From Neolewinella persica DSM 23188 (lineage in GTDB: Bacteria; Bacteroidota; Bacteroidia; Chitinophagales; Saprospiraceae), in NCBI RefSeq assembly GCF_000373105.1, contig NZ_KB890426.1, forward strand, positions 62,001 to 126,000: DNA of 64,000 bases, written 5' to 3'. The number at the start of each line of letters is the position of its first letter. Position 1 is the first letter of the stretch. Of this stretch, positions 17,447-25,843 are shown piece by piece. The translations under genes and the position numbers were made by a program. The notes under the pieces are model-generated. The model was not told the DNA's origin and ran no database searches. It saw only the letters and a list, made by a program, of their open reading frames with translations.

Positions 17447-19726
17447 ATGCGCTACACCATATTACTCCTTCAGCTTTTTCTCTTCAATATAGTTTTAGCC
17501 CAGCAGGCTACTATTACCGGGTTCATACAAGGTGAGTCTGGTCTCCCGGTCCCTTATGCGACTGTCGGCTTGCGGGGAAATGAAAAGGGGACGATGGCTG
17601 AGGGCGACGGCCGTTTTCTGTTGGAGGACCTGCCCACCGGGAGTTGTCAACTATTGATCTCCGCCCTGGGGTTTAAGCCCCAAACGCTGTCAGTTACGCT
17701 GAAAGAAGGGATAACCAATGAACTGACGATCACGCTGGAAAGCGCCAGTTCTACCCTCGATGAAGTGGTCGTTACCGGTACCATGAAGGCCGTCAGCCGG
17801 GCCAATAGCCCGGTCCCCGTGGAGGTCTACACCGCTGAGTACTTCAAGGCCAACCCTACGCCAAGCGTATTTGAGAGTCTGCAGACCGTAAACGGCGTGC
17901 GACCACAACTGAACTGCTCGGTTTGTAACACTGGCGATATTCACATCAACGGCCTTGAGGGGCCGTACACGATGGTGTTGATCGACGGAATGCCGATCGT
18001 TAGTGGCCTCTCAACGGTTTATGGCCTGACGGGAATTCCACAAAGCCTGATCGCACGAACGGAAATCGTCAAAGGACCGGCTTCCACGCTGTACGGCTCC
18101 GAAGCCGTAGGCGGACTAATCAACGTGATCACCCGGAGCCCGGAAGATGCTCCGCTGTTTTCCGCCGACGTTTTTGCTTCGGGCTGGGGAGAAGTCAACA
18201 CGGACCTTGGCTTCAAAGCAAGGGTAGGGAAGAAGGCCCATGCCCTGGTCGGGGTCAACTACTTTAACTACCAGCAACCAAAAGATAAAAACGGCGACGG
18301 GTTTACCGATCTGACGCTGCAGGATCGGATCTCCATCTTCAATAAATGGTCTTTTGATCGGGATGAAGGCCGGACGTTTACTCTGGCCGGTCGGTACGTT
18401 TACGAAGACCGTTTTGGTGGAGAACTGGGTTGGGATAAGGGAGACCGGGGTGGAAATGACGTGTACGGGGAGAGTATCTATACCAATCGATGGGAAACTT
18501 TCGGTACCTATCAATTACCAGTGCAGGAACTGGTAACCTTTCAGTTCAGCGCCAACGGGCATGATCAGAATTCTGTTTACGGGGAGACGGTGTATCAGGC
18601 ACAACAGTACGTTGGCTTCGGCCAGCTGACCTGGAATAAAACGCTCGGTGAACACGACCTCCTTTTCGGCACTTCGTACCGCTACACCTGGTATGATGAC
18701 AATACGCCGGTTACGGCCGGTTTTGGAGACGATGCCAGCGTTAATCAACCTTCTAAAATCCACCTGCCGGGGGCTTTCGTACAGGATGAGATTCGCCTGA
18801 GCCCTCAGAATGTATTACTGTTGGGCCTTCGCTACGATTACAACAGCCTGCACGGCGGCATCGTAACGCCGCGCCTGAATTACAAATGGAACTCCCGTAA
18901 TAACCTGAATGTGGTCCGCGTAAGTGTGGGCAACGGCTACCGCGTTGCTAATGTGTTCACTGAAGACCACGCCGCCCTTTCCGGTGCCCGGGAAGTCATT
19001 TTCGAAGACGAGTTGCTGCCAGAGACCAGCTGGAACGGTAACCTGAATTATGTGCGGAAAATATTCCTGGGGAATACCGTAGTCGGCCTGGATGCCGCTA
19101 CCTGGTACACTTATTTCAGTAACCGTATCCTTCCGGATTACGAGACGAATCCTAACGCCATCATCTACGCTAACCTGGAGGGAGCTGCCGTCTCCCAGGG
19201 AATTAGCCTGAGTACTGACCTCAGTTTTGCCAACGGAACTTCTTTCAACGCCGGCCTTACGCTACAGGATGTTTTTACCCGGGAGAATGACGTGAAGGAG
19301 CGGCAATTACTCACGGAAACCTTTTCCGGCGTCTGGCAACTAGGCATCCCGGTGCTGAAGTACCAACTTCGCTTTGATTACACCGGAAATGTGTACGGAC
19401 CGATGGACCTGCCATTGCTCGGTCCGCTTGATGATCGTCCGCGCCAGTCCCCTTGGTTTTCCACTCAGAACATTCAGTTGACCAAGACTTTAAGCAACGG
19501 TATGGAGTTGTACGGCGGGGTCAAAAATATGTTGAATTATACCCCACCCGCCAACAGCATCGCCCGGTCTTTCGATCCGTTTGACGAAGGGGTGGAGTTC
19601 AGCCAGGATGGGAGCGTCCTGGCTACGGAGAATAATCCGCGAGCGTTAACCTTCGATCCAACCTACGTATATGCGTCCAATCAGGGGCGGAGATGGTTCC
19701 TGGGGTGGCGATGGAGTTTGAAGTGA
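17447..19726 (+). CDS. TonB-dependent outer-membrane receptor with carboxypeptidase-like N-terminal domain
   Basis: About 759 residues. A signal peptide (LLLQLFLFNIVLAQ) is followed by a CarboxypepD_reg-like domain (ATITGFIQGESGLPVPYATV, to about residue 105), a plug domain (LDEVVVTGTMKAVSRANSPV to VGGLINVITRSP) and a 22-strand barrel ending in RRWFLGWRWSLK. The plug contains an unusual CSVCNTGDIHINGLEG segment, where a Cys-x-x-Cys pair precedes the conserved INGLEG loop. A perfect palindrome and a TATATTTG box lie upstream, suggesting metal-responsive control. The ATG at 17447 gives the cleanest signal peptide; 17405 and 17411 are alternatives. The substrate is probably a metal or metal chelate (inference from Cys pair and operator). 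Confidence 0.9.
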   Translation: MRYTILLLQLFLFNIVLAQQATITGFIQGESGLPVPYATVGLRGNEKGTMAEGDGRFLLEDLPTGSCQLLISALGFKPQTLSVTLKEGITNELTITLESASSTLDEVVVTGTMKAVSRANSPVPVEVYTAEYFKANPTPSVFESLQTVNGVRPQLNCSVCNTGDIHINGLEGPYTMVLIDGMPIVSGLSTVYGLTGIPQSLIARTEIVKGPASTLYGSEAVGGLINVITRSPEDAPLFSADVFASGWGEVNTDLGFKARVGKKAHALVGVNYFNYQQPKDKNGDGFTDLTLQDRISIFNKWSFDRDEGRTFTLAGRYVYEDRFGGELGWDKGDRGGNDVYGESIYTNRWETFGTYQLPVQELVTFQFSANGHDQNSVYGETVYQAQQYVGFGQLTWNKTLGEHDLLFGTSYRYTWYDDNTPVTAGFGDDASVNQPSKIHLPGAFVQDEIRLSPQNVLLLGLRYDYNSLHGGIVTPRLNYKWNSRNNLNVVRVSVGNGYRVANVFTEDHAALSGAREVIFEDELLPETSWNGNLNYVRKIFLGNTVVGLDAATWYTYFSNRILPDYETNPNAIIYANLEGAAVSQGISLSTDLSFANGTSFNAGLTLQDVFTRENDVKERQLLTETFSGVWQLGIPVLKYQLRFDYTGNVYGPMDLPLLGPLDDRPRQSPWFSTQNIQLTKTLSNGMELYGGVKNMLNYTPPANSIARSFDPFDEGVEFSQDGSVLATENNPRALTFDPTYVYASNQGRRWFLGWRWSLK

Positions 19727-19850
19727 GGTTGTCTGAACCCCACGCTACCTGGCTTTTAATCCAATTGGCCGGTGCCCGACCGTAGTCGAGGGCATAATTT
19801 GTACTGGTGAGTGCTTTCTGCGCTTATTTTGCATGTATTACCTTCCCCGT

Positions 19851-20216
19851 ATGAAAGTCAACATAGAAGAAAAATTCAGCCTGTTTACCGACCAGTGGTC
19901 ACCAAAGATCATCGCTGAACTTAACGGCCAGCAACTGAAGCTGGCCAAAATACAGGGGGATTTCGTCTGGCACGACCACGCCAACGAAGATGAGTTGTTC
20001 CTTGTCTACCGCGGAACCCTTTTCCTGGATTTTCGGGACGGAAGTACCGTAAGCTTGGAGCCTGGAGAATGCTACGTGGTGCCAAAAGGCGTGGAGCACC
20101 GCCCGCGGACCAAAGACGGGGAAGAAGTGTGGCTGATGCTTATGGAGCCAGCCGAAACGAAACATACCGGCGACGTGAAATCTGAGCTGACGGTGGAGGT
20201 TTGTGAGCGGATATGA
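19851..20216 (+). CDS. Cupin-domain protein
   Basis: 121 residues forming a single small beta-barrel. The two cupin motifs are visible: WHDHANEDELFLVYRG (His-x-His and Glu ligands) and PGECYVVPKGVEHRPR (terminal His). All expected metal ligands are present. It follows the TonB receptor by 125 bp with the same orientation, so metal-related co-regulation is possible but unproved. Start ATG at 19851 (MKVNIEEKF). Confidence 0.88.
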   Translation: MKVNIEEKFSLFTDQWSPKIIAELNGQQLKLAKIQGDFVWHDHANEDELFLVYRGTLFLDFRDGSTVSLEPGECYVVPKGVEHRPRTKDGEEVWLMLMEPAETKHTGDVKSELTVEVCERI

Positions 20217-20296
20217 TGGCTACTCTGTGCGCCCTCTGTGCCTCCCTTCGTGAGAACAATTGGCTGCGCAGCAGCATCTTCCTCTCCTGTTTTTTA

Positions 20297-20668
20297 TCAA
20301 ATAGTACAAGCCACCGCCTCCAACTCCACCAAACATCCATAGTGCAACTCCCGGCTAGGTACAACACAACGTGCCGGCCGGTGTGGACCAAAGAAATCGG
20401 AATAAATGGCGTTGACGGCTTCCCAGTAGACTACGTCCGGGATGTAAATCCGCACCTGAAGTACATGGTTGCGATCACTTCCAGCGTGCGTTAGTAAGTG
20501 GTCAAGCTTTACCAGCACCAGCTTCATCTGGTCCTCAATACCCTCTGGCATGGAACCGTCTGAATTCTTTGGTAACTGCCCGGAAATATATAGTGTACCC
20601 TGGTGTTCCATTACCGGACTGTAGTGGCCTAAAGGCCGGGGGATGTGCTCGTTTTCGATGATTTTCAT
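20297..20668 (-). CDS. RidA/YjgF family protein
   Basis: 123 residues with the RidA core: HYSPVMEHQGTLYISGQLP, DQMKLVLVKLDHLL and RPARCVVPSRELHYGCLVELEAVA, including the Arg that binds the carboxylate of enamine/imine substrates and the Glu near the end. RidA proteins deaminate reactive 2-aminoacrylate-type intermediates made by PLP enzymes. Start ATG at 20668. It converges on the cupin gene with an 80-bp gap holding a CTCTGTGCGCCCTCTGTGCC repeat word. Confidence 0.9.
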   Translation of the reverse strand: MKIIENEHIPRPLGHYSPVMEHQGTLYISGQLPKNSDGSMPEGIEDQMKLVLVKLDHLLTHAGSDRNHVLQVRIYIPDVVYWEAVNAIYSDFFGPHRPARCVVPSRELHYGCLVELEAVACTI

Positions 20669-21013
20669 GGGGCCTAAGATAGGGTTAACCACTAAGACAC
20701 TAAGGAAGTAAGATGTACACTAAGGTAATGCTTAGTGAGAATCCATTCACGGCATTCAGTCATTCAGGAGGAAACTAAAATCAGGTACAATGCTGCGGGC
20801 TATTTGCCGGCTTTTTTAAACTTGCTTTTGCACCTGCGTCCGCGCCTGATCTCTTTCATTAATTCAGTAGTTGGTAACCTGTAGTTACGGCACTTTTACA
20901 AAGCTTTCTTAGTGTAGTACTTAATGCGTTACATGCCTTAATGGTTGCCTCTTCCAAACTTCGCCACCAGTTAGGCGTTTTATCCCGAACGCTGCCCGAA
21001 AAATCAGCCCCAA
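20669..21013. other. Intergenic region with CACTAAG inverted words and a dispersed element
   Basis: No gene seen. Left arm ACCACTAAGACACTAAGGAAG (about 20690-20709) and right arm CTTTCTTAGTGTAGTACTTA (about 20904-20923) are reverse complements in part. The same word family recurs at 24212-24245. Between the arms lies the copy of the TTTGCACC element at 20827-20846. Confidence 0.65.
20827..20846 (+). repeat. Dispersed TTTGCACCTGCG-type element, plus-strand reference copy
   Basis: TTTGCACCTGCGTCCGCGCC in full, 168 bp upstream of the AAA+ gene and in the same orientation. It is followed by TGATCTCTTTCATTAATTC. Confidence 0.85.
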
Positions 21014-22333
21014 ATGCCAGAAGACAAAGAAATAAGAGACTTGCGCGAAGCCCTGGCCGCTTCGCCGGAAAACGCTTTTATCCGCCGCCTGCTGATCAAC
21101 AAACTACGTGGTGTGCCCGGTCACGAAACAGAGTTGGAGCGCGAGCTGAACCTCCTGATCAGGAAGGAACCCCGGGACCTCGACCTTAAGGAGGCGCTCA
21201 TTGAGGTCTATTTCACGCAGGGTAAAAACTCTGCCTGCCTGATCATCTTTGAGGAGCTGGGACATCCTGAACTGATCAGCCCGGAGACGAGAATCCTGAT
21301 TGCCAAATGCTACCTTAAAGACGGAGATCATCAACAGGCGGGAGAACTTTACCGCTCCGCCATCAACGCTAATCCGGAAGTGGCAGACGATGAACTGGAC
21401 AAGGCGTTTCGGCAAACCTCCGATTTTGATTTAGACGACATGGACTTCGATGACCTGGATGAGGACGATCTGCGGATCATGTCAAAGCCTGACACGTCTT
21501 TCGCTGATGTTGGGGGTATGGACGGTGTCAAACGAGAAATCGACCTGAAGATCATCCAGCCGCTAAAGCATGCTGATCTGTATAAGAGCTATGGCAAAAA
21601 AGTTGGTGGTGGCATCCTGCTGTATGGCCCTCCGGGTTGCGGCAAAACGTTCATCGCCCGGGCTACCGCCGGGCAGATCGACGCTAACTTCATCAATGTT
21701 GGCCTTAGTGACATCCTCGACATGTGGGTCGGTAACAGCGAAAAACAGCTGGCGTCTTACTTCGACCTGGCCCGGGAAAAGAAGCCCTGCGTCCTGTTCT
21801 TCGATGAAGTAGACGCACTTGGGGCAAAGCGCTCCGATATGCGACAAAGCGCCGGCCGTAACGTCATCAACCAATTTCTGGCGGAGCTGGACGGTATTAA
21901 TGACAATAACGACGGGCTGCTGATCATCGGCGCCACCAACGTCCCCTGGCACCTGGATACGGCCTTCCGCCGGCCCGGTCGATTCGACCGCATCATCTTC
22001 GTACCACCGCCCGATGCAGATGGCCGGGAGGCCATCCTGAAGCTGAAACTGGAAGGCAAACCCCAGGAGAAGGTCGACTTCGCCAAGGTGGCCAAAAAGA
22101 CGAAAGACTTCTCCGGTGCTGACCTCAACGCCGTCATCGACATCGCCATCGAAGGCATCCTCGAAGAGGCGATCAGAACCGGTACGCCGCGCCCCGTCTC
22201 CACCAAAGACCTGCTGGCTGCCGTTGATCGACACCGGCCTTCTACCACCGAATGGTTTACCACGGCAAAGAACTACGCCATGTTCGCTAATAAGAGCGGA
22301 TTGTATGATGATATCCTAAAGTACTTGAAATAA
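21014..22333 (+). CDS. AAA+ ATPase with N-terminal TPR-like region
   Basis: 439 residues. The first 150 form helical repeats resembling TPRs (NAFIRRLLINKLRG, LISPETRILIAKCYLKDGDH) and end in a very acidic DFDLDDMDFDDLDEDD hinge. The AAA+ module of the FtsH/Vps4/spastin class follows: Walker A LYGPPGCGKT, Walker B CVLFFDEVDAL, second region of homology ATNVPWHLDTAFRRPGRFDR with two Arg fingers, and a lid helix around FSGADLNAVID. The C-terminal EWFTTAKNYAMFANKSGLYDDI tail recalls Vps4-like enzymes. There is no protease domain or membrane anchor. It probably remodels or unfolds a partner, perhaps the TPR membrane protein two genes downstream. Confidence 0.85.
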   Translation: MPEDKEIRDLREALAASPENAFIRRLLINKLRGVPGHETELERELNLLIRKEPRDLDLKEALIEVYFTQGKNSACLIIFEELGHPELISPETRILIAKCYLKDGDHQQAGELYRSAINANPEVADDELDKAFRQTSDFDLDDMDFDDLDEDDLRIMSKPDTSFADVGGMDGVKREIDLKIIQPLKHADLYKSYGKKVGGGILLYGPPGCGKTFIARATAGQIDANFINVGLSDILDMWVGNSEKQLASYFDLAREKKPCVLFFDEVDALGAKRSDMRQSAGRNVINQFLAELDGINDNNDGLLIIGATNVPWHLDTAFRRPGRFDRIIFVPPPDADGREAILKLKLEGKPQEKVDFAKVAKKTKDFSGADLNAVIDIAIEGILEEAIRTGTPRPVSTKDLLAAVDRHRPSTTEWFTTAKNYAMFANKSGLYDDILKYLK

Positions 22334-22380
22334 GTTGCAGGTTGCAAATTCCAAGTTACAGAGTTGCAGAGTTGCAGGAT
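22333..22380 (+). repeat. GTTGCAGGTTGCA array, left flank of small gene
   Basis: Words of the type GTTGCAGGTTGCAAATTCC begin right at the stop of the AAA+ gene. The reverse-complement array lies on the other side of the following small gene. Confidence 0.75.
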
Positions 22381-22402
22381 GGCCTTGAATAAAAGATAAG
22401 AA

Positions 22403-22828
22403 ATGACTTTTCCAGAAGTGATGGATCCGGATTTAATAGGTACTTATCCTGCGTTGGTTAAAGCAGGAGGAGGCTTCGTATGGGACGAAGTCCTGGAATA
22501 TCGTGTTTGGTGCCACCCGGAGAACGGTGCGGAGGATATGGAGGATGGAGATGATTATTACTATGTATTCGATGATTATCAGGAAGCAATGACTTTTTAC
22601 CAAGGTTGCCTGGGCTCGGAAGAACCGTTAGCCTTAGTTTTGCAGGAAGAGCATATCAACGAGCCTGAACCAGGTACCTACCAGCACATTAAGGTGAATC
22701 GATTGACCGAATGGCCCGTTGAGTTTTTGAAAGGGCCTAGGCGAAACGATACTACAATACCTGATTTTCTGTCTCCTGATGCTCCCACAAACAAACTTGA
22801 CATATTAAGAGGGGTTTCGACCTCCTAA
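22403..22828 (+). CDS. Conserved-looking hypothetical protein
   Basis: 141 residues, acidic, starting MTFPEVMDPDLIGTYPALVK, with aromatic-rich DDYYYVFDDYQEAMTFYQG and a central EEPLALVLQEEHINEPEPG. I recognise no named family with confidence, though the sequence reads like a real soluble protein. It is visibly richer in A and T than the genes on either side and is bracketed by inverted GTTGCAG/CTGCAAC arrays, so it may be a later insertion into the AAA+/TPR gene pair. Confidence 0.7.
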   Translation: MTFPEVMDPDLIGTYPALVKAGGGFVWDEVLEYRVWCHPENGAEDMEDGDDYYYVFDDYQEAMTFYQGCLGSEEPLALVLQEEHINEPEPGTYQHIKVNRLTEWPVEFLKGPRRNDTTIPDFLSPDAPTNKLDILRGVSTS

Positions 22829-22925
22829 CCTGCAACCTACAACCTACAACCTGCATCCTGCAACCTGCATCCTGCAACCTGTAACCTGCAACCTACAACC
22901 TGCAACCTACAACCTGTAACTTCCC
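22827..22925 (-). repeat. CCTGCAACCTACAACCTG array, right flank of small gene
   Basis: About twelve degenerate repeats of ACCTGCAACCT-like words, the reverse complement of the array at 22333-22380. The array ends eight bases before the next ATG. Confidence 0.8.
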
Positions 22926-22928
22926 CAA

Positions 22929-24185
22929 ATGCAACTCAACGCCCTACTAGAACGCCTAAACCAACTCCAGTCGCAAGCCCGCTGGCCGGAGAGTCGTGAG
23001 CTGCTGGAAAGCTACCTTGCGGATCATCCCGATGATCCGGTAGCTCAACTGTATTACATCAATACGGTGTTGAATATGGGAGAAAAGAAGCTGGCTCGTG
23101 ACCTGGTCGGGCCAATGCTGGCTGAGCACCCCGACAACCCGTCGGTGCTGCGCCTGGCGGCGGTGATTGAGTTGAGCGACAATAAACCTAAGATCGCGGA
23201 ACGCTTTGGTCGGCAGCTATTGGAGATGAACGCCGAAGACGACGACGCCCTGGTGCTGATGGCAAAGATCAAACTGGACCAGCGCAATTACGATGCGGCG
23301 ATCAACTACGCAGATCAGGCGCTGGAGATTGACGCTCAGAATACCGAAGCGTTGAATCTGAAGATCTATGTCGGTGGCTTTTTAGGTCGCACCGACACGG
23401 AGGAGACGATCAATGAGGCACTGAACGTCAACCCGGAAGATAGTTCCACCATCGCTAATCACGGCTACCAACTGTTGCGGCAGGGTAAGGTGGAGGAAGC
23501 ATTGGAGCGGTTGAAGTACGCCCTTTCGATAAATCCCAACGACCAACTCGGTCGCTTTGCCATGTTGGAAGCGCTGAAGGCACGCTTCTGGCCCTACCGC
23601 ATGTACTTCAAGTATAAGGAGGCGATGGGCAAGTTGTCGGGCGGCGCCAGCTTCGGCATCATGATCGGTTTATGGTTTGGGGTCAATTTCCTCAACCGGA
23701 TGGCTAATCAGCAACCCGAATTAGCCTGGTTTCTACTACCAGTTGTTTACCTGATGGTGGCCCTGTTCCTGCTTACCTGGATCATCGACCCAATCATGAA
23801 CTTTTACCTGCTCACCAACCAATATGGTCGGCTGTTGCTCGATAAGGAAGACAAGTTGATGGCTTCCCTGGTGGGAGGATCTCTCGGTATGGCCATCCTG
23901 TGCCTTCTCGGTTACCTGCTGTCGGGCGGTACCTTACTGCAAGGTTTAGCCTTTGCTTTCTTGCTGCTCACCATCCCATTGGGTAGCTTCCTGCGCCCCG
24001 TCCGGCAGCAGCAAAAGACCATTCTGACGGTCTATACCGTCGGACTTGCAGTGGCCGCCATCGGTGGCTTGCTGCTTGATAACGGATGGCTGGTCAATGT
24101 CTCCTTGTTTGCCCTGCTGGCCTACCAGTTCATCATCAATGGTATGATGGTGCGGGAGAGTGGGCGGACGTTTGGGGAGGAGTGA
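22929..24185 (+). CDS. TPR protein with C-terminal membrane domain
   Basis: 418 residues. Tetratricopeptide-type helices span about residues 1-215 (WPESRELLESYLADHPDD, DALVLMAKIKLDQRNYDAAI, YQLLRQGKVEEALERLKYAL). After a short basic linker come five or six hydrophobic helices (from FGIMIGLWFGVNFL to SLFALLAYQFIINGMMV). The layout resembles a membrane-anchored scaffold with cytoplasmic TPRs. It shares strand and vicinity with the TPR-AAA+ gene, which suggests that they act together; the function is unknown. Confidence 0.8.
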   Translation: MQLNALLERLNQLQSQARWPESRELLESYLADHPDDPVAQLYYINTVLNMGEKKLARDLVGPMLAEHPDNPSVLRLAAVIELSDNKPKIAERFGRQLLEMNAEDDDALVLMAKIKLDQRNYDAAINYADQALEIDAQNTEALNLKIYVGGFLGRTDTEETINEALNVNPEDSSTIANHGYQLLRQGKVEEALERLKYALSINPNDQLGRFAMLEALKARFWPYRMYFKYKEAMGKLSGGASFGIMIGLWFGVNFLNRMANQQPELAWFLLPVVYLMVALFLLTWIIDPIMNFYLLTNQYGRLLLDKEDKLMASLVGGSLGMAILCLLGYLLSGGTLLQGLAFAFLLLTIPLGSFLRPVRQQQKTILTVYTVGLAVAAIGGLLLDNGWLVNVSLFALLAYQFIINGMMVRESGRTFGEE

Positions 24186-24530
24186 TTGGACTATTGGTCT
24201 GTTGGGGAGAATAACCACTAAGGCATTAAGACAGTAGGGGCTACACTAAGCAGATTTCGCAATAGCGCCGCTACTATTTGACTACCGACTATCTGACTAT
24301 TGACTAATTAGGGCGCGGCCGCAGGTGCAAAGGAAGGTTAAAGGAGCCTCGGTTAAGGACTTTCAGTCCGACCTGGGCCAAGGGAGCGCAGCGACTTTGC
24401 CGCGAGCTACGTTTTACAGCTACCGCCGTTGCCCGCTCCGGGAGCCTTCGGCCCCGTTCGTACTCGGACTGAAAGTCCTCGACCGGAACAAACGAGCGAA
24501 GCGAGCATCCCCCTGCGGCAGCAATACCCA
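24186..24530. other. Intergenic region with a 16-bp perfect inverted repeat and a dispersed element
   Basis: No gene seen. It holds a CCACTAAGGCATTAAGACAG word, a TAGTC/GACTA array (about 24270-24310), the dispersed element at 24312, and a perfect pair AGGACTTTCAGTCCGA (24356-24371) and TCGGACTGAAAGTCCT (24464-24479) that encloses 92 bp of GC-rich, further self-complementary sequence. Confidence 0.7.
24312..24328 (-). repeat. Dispersed TTTGCACCTGCG-type element, copy 3
   Basis: Minus-strand CTTTGCACCTGCGGCCGCGC, 22-bp identity with the copies at 1508 and 11114. On the minus strand it is followed by CCTAATTAGTCAATAGTCAG, similar to what follows the plus-strand copy at 27148. No gene starts downstream of it. 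Confidence 0.8.
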
Positions 24531-25682
24531 CTATCTACTAGCCGCCACCGCCATAGCCATCCGCATCATTTCCTCCTCCGTATTATAAACGTTAGGCGAA
24601 ACGCGCACGGCGTCTCCCCGGTAGCTGACCATTAGTTTTCGCTTGCTGAATTCAGCGGCTAACTTTTCCCCATCAATACTGGCGGGCAGTCGCAAGCCAA
24701 CGAGGTGATGGGCTCTTTCGGTTGGAATGCGCACACCTAGTTCCTGCAACATTGGCTCCACGCCTTTCCACAGCCCCGCACAGTAGGTTTGGATACGTTC
24801 TGGCTCCCAGGCATTGACTTGCTGCAGGGCGGTTAACTGCATCGGTGCCATGAAAAAGTTGGAGTGTTCGCCTACGGCGTACCTGCTGGCGAGCGGCCGG
24901 TAGGCATCGGTATAATTAACCAGGTTGCGGAAGTCTTCGCTCCCGGCCCGGTTCACCCAGTTCTCCTCCAGCGGGCTGCCGTGGTCCATCCGCTCGCCGA
25001 AGTAGGCGTATCCGTGACCGTAGGGCCCCATCAGCCATTTGTAGCCGCCGCAGGAAAGCACGTCGGGTCGGATTTCCTGGACGTCGAATGGGTAGGCTCC
25101 TAAAGACTGTGTACCGTCAATGACCAACCAGGCAGCCACATCATCCGTTCGTTCGCGGATGGCTTTGAGGTCAAACAGGGTGCCATCGGCCCAGTGGAGT
25201 TGGGCGATGGCGACTGCGGCGGTGTTGCGATCAATGGCTTCCAGAACGTGGTCAGACCAACTGCCTGCAGCCCCGGCCTCCGGCCGGGCCACCACCCGAA
25301 GCTCCGCGCCAGCAGCTTTACACTTTTCCGCCCAGGCATAGTAATTACTTGGGAATTGGTCTTCAACTACGATGATGTTCTGGTCCGCCCGCAAAGGGAG
25401 GTTCTTTGCCGCCGTAGCAATGCCGTAACTCGCTGCCGGAATCATGGCTACCCGGTCTTTCTCCGGGCAGTTGATCAATTTGGCGAATGCCTGTTTAATT
25501 TGTTCAACCGGCCCAAAAAATTCCGGAATGGGCATGGCTGCACTTTCTTCCCGAAACCAGATGGCATTTCGGCCCGCTGCCGCAACGGCTTTCAATTGTG
25601 GAGCCCTGCTGGCACCATTGAGGTAGCCGGCTACGGCTTTTTCGGGGAAAAGGTCGCGTTGGCATTTCAGGGGTGTGGTCAT
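24531..25682 (-). CDS. Class V aminotransferase-fold PLP enzyme
   Basis: 383 residues in the selenocysteine lyase/cysteine desulfurase-like fold. PLP signatures are IPAASYGIATAAKN (phosphate loop), AWLVIDGTQSLGAYPFDV (Asp and Gln contacts) and SCGGYKWLMGPYG with the Schiff-base Lys. No conserved Cys loop typical of desulfurases is visible, so a lyase or aminotransferase role on a small amino acid is more likely. It stands alone, divergent from the Na+/H+ antiporter. Confidence 0.85.
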   Translation of the reverse strand: MTTPLKCQRDLFPEKAVAGYLNGASRAPQLKAVAAAGRNAIWFREESAAMPIPEFFGPVEQIKQAFAKLINCPEKDRVAMIPAASYGIATAAKNLPLRADQNIIVVEDQFPSNYYAWAEKCKAAGAELRVVARPEAGAAGSWSDHVLEAIDRNTAAVAIAQLHWADGTLFDLKAIRERTDDVAAWLVIDGTQSLGAYPFDVQEIRPDVLSCGGYKWLMGPYGHGYAYFGERMDHGSPLEENWVNRAGSEDFRNLVNYTDAYRPLASRYAVGEHSNFFMAPMQLTALQQVNAWEPERIQTYCAGLWKGVEPMLQELGVRIPTERAHHLVGLRLPASIDGEKLAAEFSKRKLMVSYRGDAVRVSPNVYNTEEEMMRMAMAVAASR

Positions 25683-25843
25683 GAAGTCGTTGGCTTTTGG
25701 ATAGTAACGAAGGTAGGATTTTCAATGAACTAAAAGGGAGCAGCTAATCTTTAAAAAAAGTAGCTCCATTGTCTGAACGCTGGTCCCTGAATACCGAACC
25801 CTTAACCCTTAATCCTGTTAACAGAACACTGAACCATTGCCCA

